DNA from: Oscillospiraceae bacterium | GTDB lineage: Bacteria; Bacillota; Clostridia; Oscillospirales; Oscillospiraceae | Length of the DNA: 42,563 nt | Assembly (NCBI GenBank): GCA_017535635.1 | Contig: JAFXTU010000024.1 | Span: 74,517-117,079, forward strand | Direction of reading: 5' to 3' | Notes under the pieces: model-generated | The model's database searches: none | What the model was told of the DNA's origin: nothing | What the model saw: the letters and a program-made list of their open reading frames with translations, nothing else | Position numbers and translations under genes: made by a program | Part shown: one piece after another, positions 25,146 through 33,601 of the stretch | Layout of the letters: every line of letters starts with the position of its first letter | Numbering within the stretch: position 1 is the first letter of the stretch

Positions 25146-25591
25146 TCGATCAGCTCTACGCGTCCATTACGGACGCCAAGGGCTTCCCCCTCAGCGTAGA
25201 TAAGTGCATCCTGGAACGGAACAATGCCCTGGACCTGCTGGAGGAGATCCGGGCCCAGCTGCCCGCGGAGGTGGCGGAGGCCAAGCGTCTGGTCAGCGCC
25301 AAGGCGGAGGTCATCCGCAAGACCAGGGAAGAGGCGGAGCAGATCCGGAAGGATGCCGATATGGAGGCAGCGAGGATGGTGGAGAAGGAGAGCATCGTCA
25401 TCGCCGCCAAAAAGCGGGCCCAGGAGATCATCGCGGAGGCGGAGGGCAAGGCTGCCGAGCTCCGCCGGGCCTCCAGCGCCTACGCCGACGACGTGCTCCG
25501 CAAGACGGAGGAGACCTTGAACCAGTCCCTGGACGGCGTGCGCCGCAGCCGTATGAGCTTCCGGAACGCCTCCGGATATACAGACGAATGA
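25121..25591 (+). CDS. Coiled-coil protein of unknown function downstream of coaD
   Basis: The 156-residue protein has a short N-terminal part, then about 90 residues of Ala/Glu/Lys/Arg-rich coiled coil (VAEAKRLVSAKAEVIRKT..., EEAEQIRKDADMEAARMVE). A polar tail follows. It resembles ATP synthase b/H-type stalk or DivIVA-like helices in composition only. No membrane segment or catalytic motif is visible. The start overlaps coaD by 25 bp with AGAAAGGA upstream. The position after coaD suggests that it is translated with it. Confidence 0.7.
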   Translation: MASGINELIDQLYASITDAKGFPLSVDKCILERNNALDLLEEIRAQLPAEVAEAKRLVSAKAEVIRKTREEAEQIRKDADMEAARMVEKESIVIAAKKRAQEIIAEAEGKAAELRRASSAYADDVLRKTEETLNQSLDGVRRSRMSFRNASGYTDE

Positions 25592-25658
25592 TCCCCCGGA
25601 CTCCGCAAGGCAAATAGCGGAGAACTAAAAAACCATAAGCCAGAAAGACGAACGAATC

Positions 25659-27881
25659 ATGAAAAAATCGATCCTGAGCATCGGCATCGTGGTGCTGATC
25701 ATCGCGCTGCTGGTGTTTACTGTGTTTTTCGGCCTGGATCTGGGCGTATTCCGGATCGAGGCCCTGCAGGACGGCGTCACCCTGGGCCTGGACCTGGTGG
25801 GAGGCAGTGAGATCAGCTATGAGGCCGAGGTGCCGGAGGGGATGAGCTCCGCCGACCTGAAGCAGGCCATGGAGGCCGTCCAGACCATGCTGCGCCAGCG
25901 CCTGAACAGCCTGGGCTACACCGAGGCCACCGTGGTCCTCTCCGGGGACCGGGGAGTCAATGTGTCCATCCCCAACGTCTCCGATCCCGAGCAGGCCGTG
26001 CAGATGCTGGGGGCCACGGCGGTCATTGAGTTCCGGGACTACGCCGGAAACGTGATCCTCGCCGGCGAGGACATCGAATCCGCCACGGCGGCCTATATGC
26101 CCACGGGTGACGGGGGCGTCAGCGAGTACATCGTCTCCCTGAAGCTGAAGCCCGCCGGACAGGCCAAGTTCCGGGACGGGACGAAGGCTGTGGCCTCTCT
26201 CTCCAATGAGGACCTGCGCTGGGTCGCCATCGTGCTGGACGACGAGGTCATCTCCTCGCCCCGGGTCAGCGCGGAATACGCCTCCACCGGCATCGACACG
26301 GATTCTCCCATCATCCAGCTGGGAGAGTCCAACGTGGAGTATGCCACCTATCTGGCAGACATCATCAACTCCGGCGCCCTGCCCTTTGCCCTCCGCGACA
26401 CGAAGCTCCAGGCAGTGGGCGCCTCCCTGGGCGAACGGAGCCTGGAGACCGCCATTCTCGCGGGCATCATCGGCATCCTCCTGGTCATGGTCTTCATGAT
26501 CGTCTTCTACCGGGTCCCCGGCCTCATCGCGGACTTGGCTCTGGTCCTCTATATTGCCCTGTTTCTGGTGGTCATGTCCGCCTTCCGATTGAACCTCAGC
26601 CTGCCCGGCATCGCGGGCATCATCCTCACCATCGGCATGGCGGTGGACGCCAACATCGTCATCTACGAGCGGATCCGGGAGGAGCTGATCTCCGGCAAGA
26701 CCCTGCGCAGCGCCGTGGATGCCGGCTTCAAGCGGGCCATCACCGCCATCCTGGACTCCAACATCACCACCATGATCGCCGGCTTCGTCCTCCTCTGGAA
26801 AGGGACCGGCACCATCCTGGGCTTCGCCAAGACCCTGCTGATCGGCGTGGTTTTGAGCATGATCTGCATGCTCATCGTGCCCCGGGCCATCCTCCGCAGC
26901 CTGGCGACCCTGCGGAAGTACAAGCCCTTTATGTACGGGTTGCCCAGGAAGAGCATTTCGGCGGATTCCCTCAACAAGCGCCTGGAATTCGTGAAGAAGG
27001 GGAAGCTCTTTGCCCTGATTTCCGGCATCCTCTGCATCACCGCCATCGTCTCCCTGCTGCTCCTGCCGTTTAAGGTCAACCTCTTCAACCTGGACATCGA
27101 CTTTGCAGGCGGCGTGGTCATCGAGTACGACATCGGCAGGACCGTGACCGGTGAGGTCTCCGAGGAGGTCTCCGACATGGTCCTGGCCCAGACCGGCGTG
27201 CGTCCCTCCTCCGTGGTGAAGGCGGGGGACCGGGGGACCATCGTGAACATCCGCATCCAGGAGCTGAGCACCGAGCAGCGGGACGCGGTGAAAACCGGGC
27301 TGGACGGACTGTACGGGGCGGAAAACGTGGTGCTGGAGAGCTCCAACTTCGTCTCCGCCTCCGTGGGACGGGACATCACCCGGGCAGCCTTCATCACCTC
27401 CATCCTGGCCTCCGTGCTGATCCTCGTCTATATCACGGTCCGCTTTGAGATCCGCTCGGGCCTGGCGGCGGTGATCTGCCTGATCCACGACCTGCTGGTG
27501 ATGCTGAGCTGCTATGTGATCTTCCGGGTCCAGCTCAACATGAACTTCATCGCCGCGGCCCTGACCATCATCGGCTACTCCATCAACGCCACCATCGTGG
27601 TCTTTGACCGGATCCGGGAGAATCTGAAGAAGTCCGGCGACGGGGATTTCCCCGCCGTGGTGGACCGGAGCATCACCCAGACCCTGCGGCGCAGCCTGGG
27701 CACCACGCTGACCACCATGCTCCCGGTGGTGTTCCTGCTGATCCTGGGGGTGGACTCCATCCGGAACTTCGCCCTGCCCATCCTGGTGGGCGTCGTCTCC
27801 GGCTGCTACAGCTCCACCTGCGTAGCGGGTCCCCTCTGGAACCTGCTGCGGGGCAAGAAGGGTGCCGCGAAGGCGGCCTGA
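25659..27881 (+). CDS. secDF: Fused protein translocase SecD-SecF
   Basis: The 740-residue membrane protein fuses SecD (about 1-420) and SecF (about 440-740), as in many Firmicutes. The SecD part has the hydrophobic start, the DGVTLGLDLVGGSEISYEAE periplasmic segment and the conserved AVDANIVIYERIREEL. The SecF part has INLDIDFAGG-like (FNLDIDFAGGVV) and INATIVVFDRIRENL. It uses the ion gradient to pull secreted proteins across the membrane through SecYEG. The ribosome-binding site is weak. A small hairpin (CTCCGC/GCGGAG, 25601-25622) sits in the 67-bp upstream gap. Two terminators follow. Confidence 0.96.
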   Translation: MKKSILSIGIVVLIIALLVFTVFFGLDLGVFRIEALQDGVTLGLDLVGGSEISYEAEVPEGMSSADLKQAMEAVQTMLRQRLNSLGYTEATVVLSGDRGVNVSIPNVSDPEQAVQMLGATAVIEFRDYAGNVILAGEDIESATAAYMPTGDGGVSEYIVSLKLKPAGQAKFRDGTKAVASLSNEDLRWVAIVLDDEVISSPRVSAEYASTGIDTDSPIIQLGESNVEYATYLADIINSGALPFALRDTKLQAVGASLGERSLETAILAGIIGILLVMVFMIVFYRVPGLIADLALVLYIALFLVVMSAFRLNLSLPGIAGIILTIGMAVDANIVIYERIREELISGKTLRSAVDAGFKRAITAILDSNITTMIAGFVLLWKGTGTILGFAKTLLIGVVLSMICMLIVPRAILRSLATLRKYKPFMYGLPRKSISADSLNKRLEFVKKGKLFALISGILCITAIVSLLLLPFKVNLFNLDIDFAGGVVIEYDIGRTVTGEVSEEVSDMVLAQTGVRPSSVVKAGDRGTIVNIRIQELSTEQRDAVKTGLDGLYGAENVVLESSNFVSASVGRDITRAAFITSILASVLILVYITVRFEIRSGLAAVICLIHDLLVMLSCYVIFRVQLNMNFIAAALTIIGYSINATIVVFDRIRENLKKSGDGDFPAVVDRSITQTLRRSLGTTLTTMLPVVFLLILGVDSIRNFALPILVGVVSGCYSSTCVAGPLWNLLRGKKGAAKAA

Positions 27882-27903
27882 TCCTTTTCAAAACCGTATT
27901 CTC

Positions 27904-27934
27904 CCCCCGTGCCGGTCCGGCACGGGGGATTTTC
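27904..27934 (+). terminator. Intrinsic terminator 1 after secDF
   Basis: A 10-bp GC stem CCCCCGTGCC/GGCACGGGGG (27904-27928) with a 5-nt loop is followed by ATTTTC, 23 bp after the secDF stop. Confidence 0.8.
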
Positions 27935-27937
27935 ATG

Positions 27938-27970
27938 ACCGGCCCTTCCCGCCGAGGAAGGGCCGGTTTC
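27938..27970 (+). terminator. Intrinsic terminator 2 after secDF
   Basis: A 12-bp stem ACCGGCCCTTCC/GGAAGGGCCGGT (27938-27967) with a 6-nt loop is followed by a short T run. It backs up the first terminator and isolates secDF from the sporulation operon. Confidence 0.7.
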
Positions 27971-28032
27971 TGCATGTCCACCGGATTCGGCGCATAAGAA
28001 TGAGGCAAACGAAGGAAAGCGGGGGATGACCC

Positions 28033-28893
28033 ATGAGGGATACGGAACGATTCGACCGGGCGGCGGCCCTGCTGCCCTCGGCTCTTCGCGCTTCCGCGCT
28101 GTTTTTGCCGGAGGAGCGGAAGGTCCGGGCGGAGGAGCTGCGGCTTCGCAGCGGCGCAGGGGCTTTCCTGCGGCTTCCGGAGGGGGAAGTGCGCCTTCCC
28201 GGAAGCGTGAGCGCCTCAGAACTGGGAGAAGCCGTGGAAAAGATCACGAAAAGCAGCTTCTATGCCGCCGAGGAGAGCCTGAAATATGGCTATTTCACCG
28301 CCGAGGGCGGTTTTCGGGTGGGTTTTTGCGGCAGCGTGATCCGAAAGGACGGGGTGTGCACGGGCTTTCGCAGCGTCTCTTCCCTCTGCGTCCGCATCCC
28401 CAGGGAGGTTCGCTGCGTGGACGACGGGCTGCTCTCTTCCCTCCGGGACCGCTCCGTGCTGATCTTCTCCCGGCCCGGCTGCGGAAAGACCACCTTTCTC
28501 CGGGACCTGGTCCGCAGGCTCTCCGACGGCGGGCGGACGGTGGCCCTGGCGGACGAGCGGGGAGAGGTGGCGGCCCTCAGCGGCGGCGTTCCCCAGTTTG
28601 ACGTGGGCGGATGCACGGATGTGCTGGAGGGCTGTCCCAAGGCCCAGGCGGCGGAGATCCTGCTGCGTACCATGTCTCCCCAGGTGCTTGCGATGGACGA
28701 GCTGGGTGCGGAGGACCTTTCCATCCTGCAGAGAGGCGCGGCTTCCGGCGTCCGCCTCCTGGTCACGGTCCACGCCGACTCCCGGACAGAACTGGAACGG
28801 AAGGGCATCCCGATGGAGCTCTTTGACGTGCTGGTGCGCATTGAGCGTCAGGGCGGGCGGCGGGTCTACCGGCTGGAGGGAGCGTCATGCTGA
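28033..28893 (+). CDS. spoIIIAA: Stage III sporulation protein AA (ATPase)
   Basis: The 286-residue protein is a secretion-type ATPase with Walker A SRPGCGKT (146-153), RGEVAAL-type segment LADERGEVAA, and Walker B region VLAMDELG. It is thought to power the SpoIIIA-SpoIIQ channel that feeds the forespore. Somewhat shorter than the Bacillus protein. GGGGGA precedes the ATG. The stop overlaps spoIIIAB by 7 bp. It is the first gene of a complete AA-AH operon; no convincing mother-cell sigma-E promoter could be assigned upstream. Confidence 0.95.
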   Translation: MRDTERFDRAAALLPSALRASALFLPEERKVRAEELRLRSGAGAFLRLPEGEVRLPGSVSASELGEAVEKITKSSFYAAEESLKYGYFTAEGGFRVGFCGSVIRKDGVCTGFRSVSSLCVRIPREVRCVDDGLLSSLRDRSVLIFSRPGCGKTTFLRDLVRRLSDGGRTVALADERGEVAALSGGVPQFDVGGCTDVLEGCPKAQAAEILLRTMSPQVLAMDELGAEDLSILQRGAASGVRLLVTVHADSRTELERKGIPMELFDVLVRIERQGGRRVYRLEGASC

Positions 28894-29399
28894 GATGGAT
28901 CGGCGCGGCGCTGCTGGTGCTCTGCTCCTCCATGATCAGCATGAACGCCGTCCTGCGCTCCCGTCAGAGGATCCGTGGCCTGGAGGCGCTGATAGATGCG
29001 CTCCGGGACATGGAGGAGGAGCTCTGTACCCGGCGTACGCCCCTGCCGGAGCTGATGAGGCGCCTCAGCGTGGAGGTGAGACAGCCGGCGGCGGAGCTGT
29101 TCAGCGCCGCCGACCTGAATCTCACCCGCCGGGAGCTGCCCTTTTCCGCCGCCTGGGAAATGGCGCTGAAGGAGACGGAGGGGCTGTTTCTGCTGCCGGA
29201 GGAGGAGCGGACGCTCACGGACCTGGGCAGGCTCCTGGGACGAAGCGGGGTGCAGGCGCAGGAGACGGCCATCCGCAGCGCCGGGCAGAGGCTCCGCCTG
29301 TTCCTGGAGCTGGAGCAGAAAGAACACCTGAAAAAGAGCCGGGTCCGGGCCGCCGTGGGCGCGGGGGCCGGGGTGATGCTGGCGATCCTGCTGTTGTGA
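28887..29399 (+). CDS. spoIIIAB: Stage III sporulation protein AB
   Basis: The 170-residue protein has an N-terminal membrane helix and a C-terminal one (about 150-170, AAVGAGAGVMLAILLL). Between them lies a helical domain resembling GspF/T2SS platform fragments, including LRDMEEELCTRRTPLPELMRRL. It belongs to the mother-cell channel. It overlaps spoIIIAA by 7 bp and is followed by spoIIIAC after 9 bp. Confidence 0.9.
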   Translation: MLRWIGAALLVLCSSMISMNAVLRSRQRIRGLEALIDALRDMEEELCTRRTPLPELMRRLSVEVRQPAAELFSAADLNLTRRELPFSAAWEMALKETEGLFLLPEEERTLTDLGRLLGRSGVQAQETAIRSAGQRLRLFLELEQKEHLKKSRVRAAVGAGAGVMLAILLL

Positions 29400-29408
29400 G
29401 GGGACAAA

Positions 29409-29603
29409 ATGGACATCGAACTGGTTTTCAAGCTGGCCGCTCTGGGGATCATCGTCTCCGTGCTGAACATCCTGCTGAGCCGCTCCGGGCGGGAGGAACA
29501 GGCCCTGATGGTCACCATCGCCGGCCTGGTGGCAGCCCTCTTCATCGTGGTGCGGGAGATCAGCGAGCTGTTCAGCCTGATCCGCCGTCTATTCGGCTTT
29601 TAG
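29409..29603 (+). CDS. spoIIIAC: Stage III sporulation protein AC
   Basis: The 64-residue protein consists mainly of two membrane helices (about 5-22 and 33-52), with the family pattern LAALGIIVSVLNILLSRSGREEQA. GAGGGGA precedes the ATG. Member of the SpoIIIA channel; exact role in the complex is not established. Confidence 0.92.
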   Translation: MDIELVFKLAALGIIVSVLNILLSRSGREEQALMVTIAGLVAALFIVVREISELFSLIRRLFGF

Positions 29604-29606
29604 GGA

Positions 29607-29993
29607 ATGGAGACTCTGTGGAAATGCGCCGTTCTTGGTCTGAGTGCGTCCCTGCTGGCACTAGCCTTCCGGAAGCAAAACGAGGAGCAGGCGCTGCTGC
29701 TGGGGATCGGCGCCGCCGCTTTGATCCTGCTGGCGGCGCTGCCCCAGCTGGGCGAGCTGATGCCTCTCCTGCGCCGGGCGGAGGAGCGGAGCGGACTCAC
29801 GGCGGAATTCACCGTGCCGGTCCTGAAGTGCCTGGGCCTGTCCCTCCTGGGCAAGTTTTCCGCTGGCTTCTGTCGGGACCTGGGCCAGTCTTCCGCCGCC
29901 GCCGCTCTGGAGCTGGCCTCCGTCTGCGCCATCCTCTGCGTCTCCGTGCCGCTGCTCAAAAGCCTTATGGACATCGTTTTCGCTTATACCTGA
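29607..29993 (+). CDS. spoIIIAD: Stage III sporulation protein AD
   Basis: The 128-residue, multi-helix membrane protein has the family pattern ALAFRKQNEEQALLLGIGAAALILL and a C-terminal CVSVPLLKSLMDIVFAY. It lies 3 bp after spoIIIAC. Its stop TGA (29991-29993) overlaps the likely CTG start of spoIIIAE. Confidence 0.92.
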   Translation: METLWKCAVLGLSASLLALAFRKQNEEQALLLGIGAAALILLAALPQLGELMPLLRRAEERSGLTAEFTVPVLKCLGLSLLGKFSAGFCRDLGQSSAAAALELASVCAILCVSVPLLKSLMDIVFAYT

Positions 29994-31063
29994 TCCTGTG
30001 TCTGCTGCCGCTGCTGCCCCTCTCCGCCAGGGCGGCCGACGCGCAGGAGGAGCTGGCAGAGGCCCTGCGCCTGGAGGAACTGGAAAAGGAGGAGCGGGCC
30101 CTGGGGCTGGACCGCTACGGAAGCCTGGGAGAAGGATACGACGCGGGCACATTTCTCCGGGATCTCCTGCTGTCGGCTCTGAAGGCCGTGGTGTCCGCCT
30201 CCCTCCTGCGGGAGCTGGGCGCGGTGGGCCTGGTCCTGCTCCTCTGCGCGGTGGGAAGGGCTGCCTTCCCGGTACAGGAGGGGAGCTTGGACGCTGTGGC
30301 TCTGGCGGGCGCGGCGGCCGTCACGGCTCTCCTCACCGGGGGGCAGGAGAGCTTGCTGGCCCAGACGGAGGAGACTCTGCAGCGCCTTCGGGAATTGTCC
30401 AATGTCTTCCTGCCGGTCCTCAGCTCCGCAGCCCTGCTCTCCGGGCAGGTGACCGGGGCCGCCGCCAAATACGCCGCTGCGGCACTGTTTCTGAACATCC
30501 TGATCAATCTGTGCTCCGCCTTTCTCTTGCCTCTGGTCCGGCTCTACGCGGCGGGCGCGGCGGCCGAAGCGGCGGTGGGGGGCGGGCTGCTCAGCGGCGT
30601 CCTGGGCTTTCTCCGCTGGTGCGCCGTGACGGCGATGACCTGCCTGATGCTGGCCTTCACCCTCTATCTCAGCCTGACCGCGCTGACGGCGAACTCCGCA
30701 GACGCCGCCGTCGTCCGCTCCGCCAAGACCGCCGTTTCCACGCTCCTGCCTGTGGTGGGGAGCATCGCCGGGGATGCCGCCGCCTCCGTCCTGGCAGCGG
30801 CTGGGGTCATCCGGCAGACCTTGGGCGGCTTCGGGCTCCTGGCGGTGACGGCGCTGCTCCTTTCCCCCTTCCTCCGGGCGGGGCTTCGGAGCCTTCTGCT
30901 GAAGGGGATATCCACGGTGGCCGCCGAGCTGACGGACTCCCGCCTGGGGACTCTGCTGAAGCGCCTCGGCGAAGCCATGAGTCTGCTGGTGGGGGCCATC
31001 GGTTCCTGCGCGCTGCTGCTCTTCTTTTCCGTATACGCTTTCCTGGGGACGGTGACACTGTGA
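29990..31063 (+). CDS. spoIIIAE: Stage III sporulation protein AE; start codon uncertain (CTG)
   Basis: The protein of about 357 residues has an N-terminal signal sequence (LILCLLPLLPLSARA|ADAQEE), then about eight hydrophobic segments with the family core LRELSNVFLPVLSSAALLSGQVTGAAA and LAFTLYLSLTALTANSADAAVVRSAKTAVSTLLPVVGS. It is a large channel component conserved in spore formers. In this frame there is no ATG, GTG or TTG near the expected start; the first GTG lies about 200 bp inside, past the signal sequence. CTG at 29990, overlapping the spoIIIAD stop as CTGA, is the best candidate. A CTG at 29936 would give a more basic N-terminus. It overlaps spoIIIAF by 4 bp. Confidence 0.85.
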   Translation: MILCLLPLLPLSARAADAQEELAEALRLEELEKEERALGLDRYGSLGEGYDAGTFLRDLLLSALKAVVSASLLRELGAVGLVLLLCAVGRAAFPVQEGSLDAVALAGAAAVTALLTGGQESLLAQTEETLQRLRELSNVFLPVLSSAALLSGQVTGAAAKYAAAALFLNILINLCSAFLLPLVRLYAAGAAAEAAVGGGLLSGVLGFLRWCAVTAMTCLMLAFTLYLSLTALTANSADAAVVRSAKTAVSTLLPVVGSIAGDAAASVLAAAGVIRQTLGGFGLLAVTALLLSPFLRAGLRSLLLKGISTVAAELTDSRLGTLLKRLGEAMSLLVGAIGSCALLLFFSVYAFLGTVTL

Positions 31064-31554
31064 TCCGGGTCCTGGCGGATTGGGTCCGGACCATGGCGGC
31101 CGGCGCCCTGTTTTGTGCCGTCGTCCTCGCCATTGCGCCGGAGGGAGGGGGAAAGCGGGCTCTAAGGCTGCTCTGCGCCGTCTGTCTGACCCTGCTGCTG
31201 ATCCGGCCGCTGGAGCGACTGGACCTGGATCGCCTGACGGAGAGCCTGTCCCGGCAGAAGCTCCTGGAGGCGGGACTCCTGGAGGAAACGGAGGACCTTT
31301 CCCGGGAAGCCTGGCACAGACTCATACGGGAGAGGACGGAGGAATATATATGGACTGCGGCTGCCGGGCTGGGCATTCCGCGCCTCGGCGTACGCCTGAC
31401 GCTGCGGGATGGGGAGGAGCTGCCCTATCCCTGGGCAGCCGAGCTGCGGGGATACTGGACGGAGGAACAGAGGGCACGGCTGTCCCGGCTTCTGGCCGGA
31501 GAGCTGGGGATCCCGGAGGAGAGGCAGACCTGGAGCTGGGAAGATGCTGGTTAG
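31060..31554 (+). CDS. spoIIIAF: Stage III sporulation protein AF
   Basis: The 164-residue protein starts at GTG 31060 within the GTGA overlap with spoIIIAE. It has two N-terminal membrane helices (about 12-28 and 37-50, ALRLLCAVCLTLLLIRPLERL), then a soluble domain with LGVRLTLRDGEELPYPW and a C-terminal part (LLAGELGIPEERQTWSWE) like the ring-building domain of the family. It overlaps spoIIIAG by 11 bp. Confidence 0.88.
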   Translation: MIRVLADWVRTMAAGALFCAVVLAIAPEGGGKRALRLLCAVCLTLLLIRPLERLDLDRLTESLSRQKLLEAGLLEETEDLSREAWHRLIRERTEEYIWTAAAGLGIPRLGVRLTLRDGEELPYPWAAELRGYWTEEQRARLSRLLAGELGIPEERQTWSWEDAG

Positions 31555-32029
31555 CGTTTGGAAAAAGATACCGCGGAAGGCGGTATGGGTCCTTTTGGGC
31601 CTGGGAGCGCTGCTCCTTCTGCTGCTTCCCGATCGGATGGGCAGAGAGACCGAGGCGGGGAAGGAGGACTCGTTCAGCTTTTCTCTGGAAACGGAGGAGA
31701 AGCGCATGGAGGCGGCCCTCAGCCGTATCGCAGGCGCGGGAAAAGTGACGGTAGTGCTGACCCTGGACTCCTCTGAAGAGAGGGAATACGCCCGCAACAC
31801 GGAACAGGACCGGCAGAAGGAAACGGACCGGGACCGGAATGAGGATCGGAGCCAGGTGGCCCAGGTGGGGGACGGCGCCCTGACGGTGCGGATCGCCTAT
31901 CCCCGCTACCGGGGAGCCCTCATCGTCACAGAGGGAGGCGGCAGCGAAGTGCGTCTGGCCGTCACCCAGGCGGTGGCGGCGCTCACCGGCCTGAGCACCG
32001 ACCGGATCACCGTGGTGACCGGAGCCTGA
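31544..32029 (+). CDS. spoIIIAG: Stage III sporulation protein AG
   Basis: The 161-residue protein has one N-terminal helix (about 14-29, VWVLLGLGALLLLLLPD) and a ring-building-motif domain: EKRMEAALSRIAGAGKVTVVLTLDSSEEREYA, an insert of charged residues, then GALIVTEGGGSEVRLAVTQAVAALTG. In Bacillus, SpoIIIAG forms a large ring in the mother-cell membrane. The ATG at 31544 is chosen over upstream in-frame codons because it opens just before the membrane helix, with GGGAAG nearby. Confidence 0.92.
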   Translation: MLVSVWKKIPRKAVWVLLGLGALLLLLLPDRMGRETEAGKEDSFSFSLETEEKRMEAALSRIAGAGKVTVVLTLDSSEEREYARNTEQDRQKETDRDRNEDRSQVAQVGDGALTVRIAYPRYRGALIVTEGGGSEVRLAVTQAVAALTGLSTDRITVVTGA

Positions 32030-32067
32030 GCAAAAACATCGCCAGAGGGCGAAATAGGGGGTAAGTT

Positions 32068-32628
32068 ATGAAGATCATCAAACGCAACGCCATCATTCTG
32101 GCCGCCATCCTCTTCGTATGCGTGGCGGTCTACCTGAACTGGGCCTACAACCGGCAGGAGGAAGCCCTTTCGGAGGAACCGGGGCGGGAGAGCCTCAGCG
32201 TGATGGCTCCGGGGAACGAGAGGGATCTGTTCTATGAAGCGCCGGCGAAGGCGGTGAGCGCCGCCAGCCCTGTGACGGAGTATTTCACATCCGCCCGCCT
32301 GAGCCGTCAGCAGGCGCGGGACAGCGCCATGAACACCCTGCGGGAGGCCTCCGAAACGGAGACGGCGGCCACGGAGTCCGTGAACGGGGCCATCGACGCC
32401 ATCACGACTATGGCCCAGAGGGCGGTCACCGAGGCGGAGATCGAGGCCCTGGTGATGGCCAAGGGCTTTGACGACTGCCTGGTGTTCCTGGACGAGGGCA
32501 GCGCCATCGTGGCGGTGAGCGCCCCGGTCTCCGGGCTGACCTTTACCGCCGTCAGCCGCATCACGGACATCGTGCTGGAAAAGACGCCCCTGACCACGGA
32601 GCAGATCAAAATAATCGAAGTGAAATAG
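32068..32628 (+). CDS. spoIIIAH: Stage III sporulation protein AH
   Basis: The 186-residue protein has one N-terminal helix (residues 8-27) and a C-terminal EscJ/PrgK-like ring domain (SRQQARDSAMNTLREASE, EAEIEALVMAKGFDDCLVFLDEGSAIVAV). It binds forespore SpoIIQ across the intermembrane space. AGGGGG lies about 7 nt before the ATG. Last gene of spoIIIA. Confidence 0.95.
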   Translation: MKIIKRNAIILAAILFVCVAVYLNWAYNRQEEALSEEPGRESLSVMAPGNERDLFYEAPAKAVSAASPVTEYFTSARLSRQQARDSAMNTLREASETETAATESVNGAIDAITTMAQRAVTEAEIEALVMAKGFDDCLVFLDEGSAIVAVSAPVSGLTFTAVSRITDIVLEKTPLTTEQIKIIEVK

Positions 32629-32649
32629 CTTCCCTTTTTCTTGGCAATG

Positions 32650-32658
32650 TGGTATACT
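32650..32658 (+). promoter_or_regulatory. Extended -10 promoter of the Asp23 gene
   Basis: TGGTATACT is an extended -10 about 54 bp before the ATG at 32712; no good -35 box is visible at 17 bp. Confidence 0.45.
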
Positions 32659-32711
32659 GAGTGGTACAGATCATTGCGCTGCGCTGGATCGCCGCGAGCG
32701 GGAGGAGTACC

Positions 32712-33089
32712 ATGGCAGAAAACAAGGATTATATCATCAGGAATACGGACGACGGAAATGTCAGCATTTCCGAGGACGTGATCGCCATCATCGCCTGGGA
32801 AGCCATGCACGAGGTGGAAGGCTACGGCGGCCCCGGCACGGGGCTGACGGGGGAACTGGCGGAGCTCATGGGCAAGAAGAACGCCTCCCGGGGCGTCCGG
32901 GTCTCCGGCGCGCCGGAGGGAGTGACGGTGGAGGCCTTTATCACCGTCCGCTTCGGCTACAGCGTCACCAAGGTCGCCAGGAGCATTCAGGAAGCGGCCT
33001 CCAAGGCGATTCAGGATATGACGGGGCTTCCCGTCACTGCGGTCAACGTCAATGTCACCGGCATCGCCTTTGACAAGACCAAGGCGTAA
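32712..33089 (+). CDS. Asp23/Gls24 family envelope stress protein
   Basis: The 125-residue protein has the Asp23 fold pattern (GNVSISEDVIAIIAWEAMHEVEGY, GVTVEAFITVRFGYSVTKVARSIQEA, and the closing VNVNVTGIAFDK). In Firmicutes the gene commonly precedes nusB. Members act in envelope homeostasis; the function of this YqhY-like member is not firmly known. GGAGGAG lies 5 nt before the ATG at 32712, so upstream extensions are rejected. Confidence 0.92.
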   Translation: MAENKDYIIRNTDDGNVSISEDVIAIIAWEAMHEVEGYGGPGTGLTGELAELMGKKNASRGVRVSGAPEGVTVEAFITVRFGYSVTKVARSIQEAASKAIQDMTGLPVTAVNVNVTGIAFDKTKA

Positions 33090-33097
33090 AAGAGAAG

Positions 33098-33131
33098 AGA
33101 GGCGCGTCCCTCCTCCGGGCTCCGCGCCTCT
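33098..33131 (+). terminator. Hairpin between Asp23 gene and nusB
   Basis: A 9-bp stem (AGAGGCGCG/CGCGCCTCT) with a 16-nt loop lies just after the Asp23 stop. Only two to three T follow, so it is a weak or partial terminator. Confidence 0.4.
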
Positions 33132-33152
33132 TCACTGTGGAGGAAACAGCCG

Positions 33153-33601
33153 ATGACCAGAACAGCAGCGCGGGAGATCGCCATGCACCTGAGCTTCGCC
33201 GCGGTGGTGAACCGTACCGACATCCGGGAGCAGCTGGAGCTCTTTTTCGACCCGGAGTATTTCGCGACCCTGGGACCGGAGGATCCGGTCTATGAGGAAT
33301 ACAGGACGAGCGGCAGATGGCCTATATCCGCCGGGTGGCCGAGGGCGTGGCCGCCCACGCGCCGGAGTTGGACGAGTATATCGCCAGGTACGCGAAGAAC
33401 TGGGCCTTTGACCGCATTTCCAGGGTCGCCGCCGCCATCCTGCGCACGGCGATGTTTGAGATCCTATATCTCCCCGAGGTGCCCTATCGGGCGGCGGCCA
33501 ACGAGGCCGTCGAGCTGGCGAAAACCTACGAGGGCCGGGATACGGCGGGCTTCGTCAACGGGATCCTGGCCACCTTCATCCAGCAGGAAAAGCATGAGTG
33601 A
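33153..33601 (+). pseudogene. nusB: Transcription antitermination factor NusB, frameshifted in this sequence
   Basis: The N-terminal part (TAAREIAMHLSFAAVVNR, to VYEEY) is read from 33153. The C-terminal part (AYIRRVAEGVAAHAPELDEYIARY..., AILRTAMFEILYLPEVPYRAAANEAVELAKTY, GFVNGILATFI) continues in another frame to the stop at 33601. The break lies near 33300-33315. Adding one G to the GG of TACAGGACG gives YRDERQMAYIRR and a normal 149-residue NusB. NusB binds boxA with S10 in rRNA antitermination. As its loss would be costly and the rest is perfectly conserved, a base-calling error is the first suspect. GGAGGAAA precedes the start; the end overlaps xseA by 8 bp. Confidence 0.88.

Noticed and set aside
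25592..25658. Hairpin CTCCGC/GCGGAG before secDF as terminator or attenuator
   Set aside because: The stem is only 6 bp with a 10-nt loop and no U-run; possible but not supportable.
27968..28032. CATAAGAAT as a sigma-E -10 for spoIIIA
   Set aside because: It matches only CATA of the consensus, and no convincing -35 lies at the right distance.
28598..29989. Long open frame upstream of and in frame with spoIIIAE
   Set aside because: It overlaps spoIIIAA-AD in another frame and looks like GC-rich noise; only the part from about 29990 resembles SpoIIIAE.
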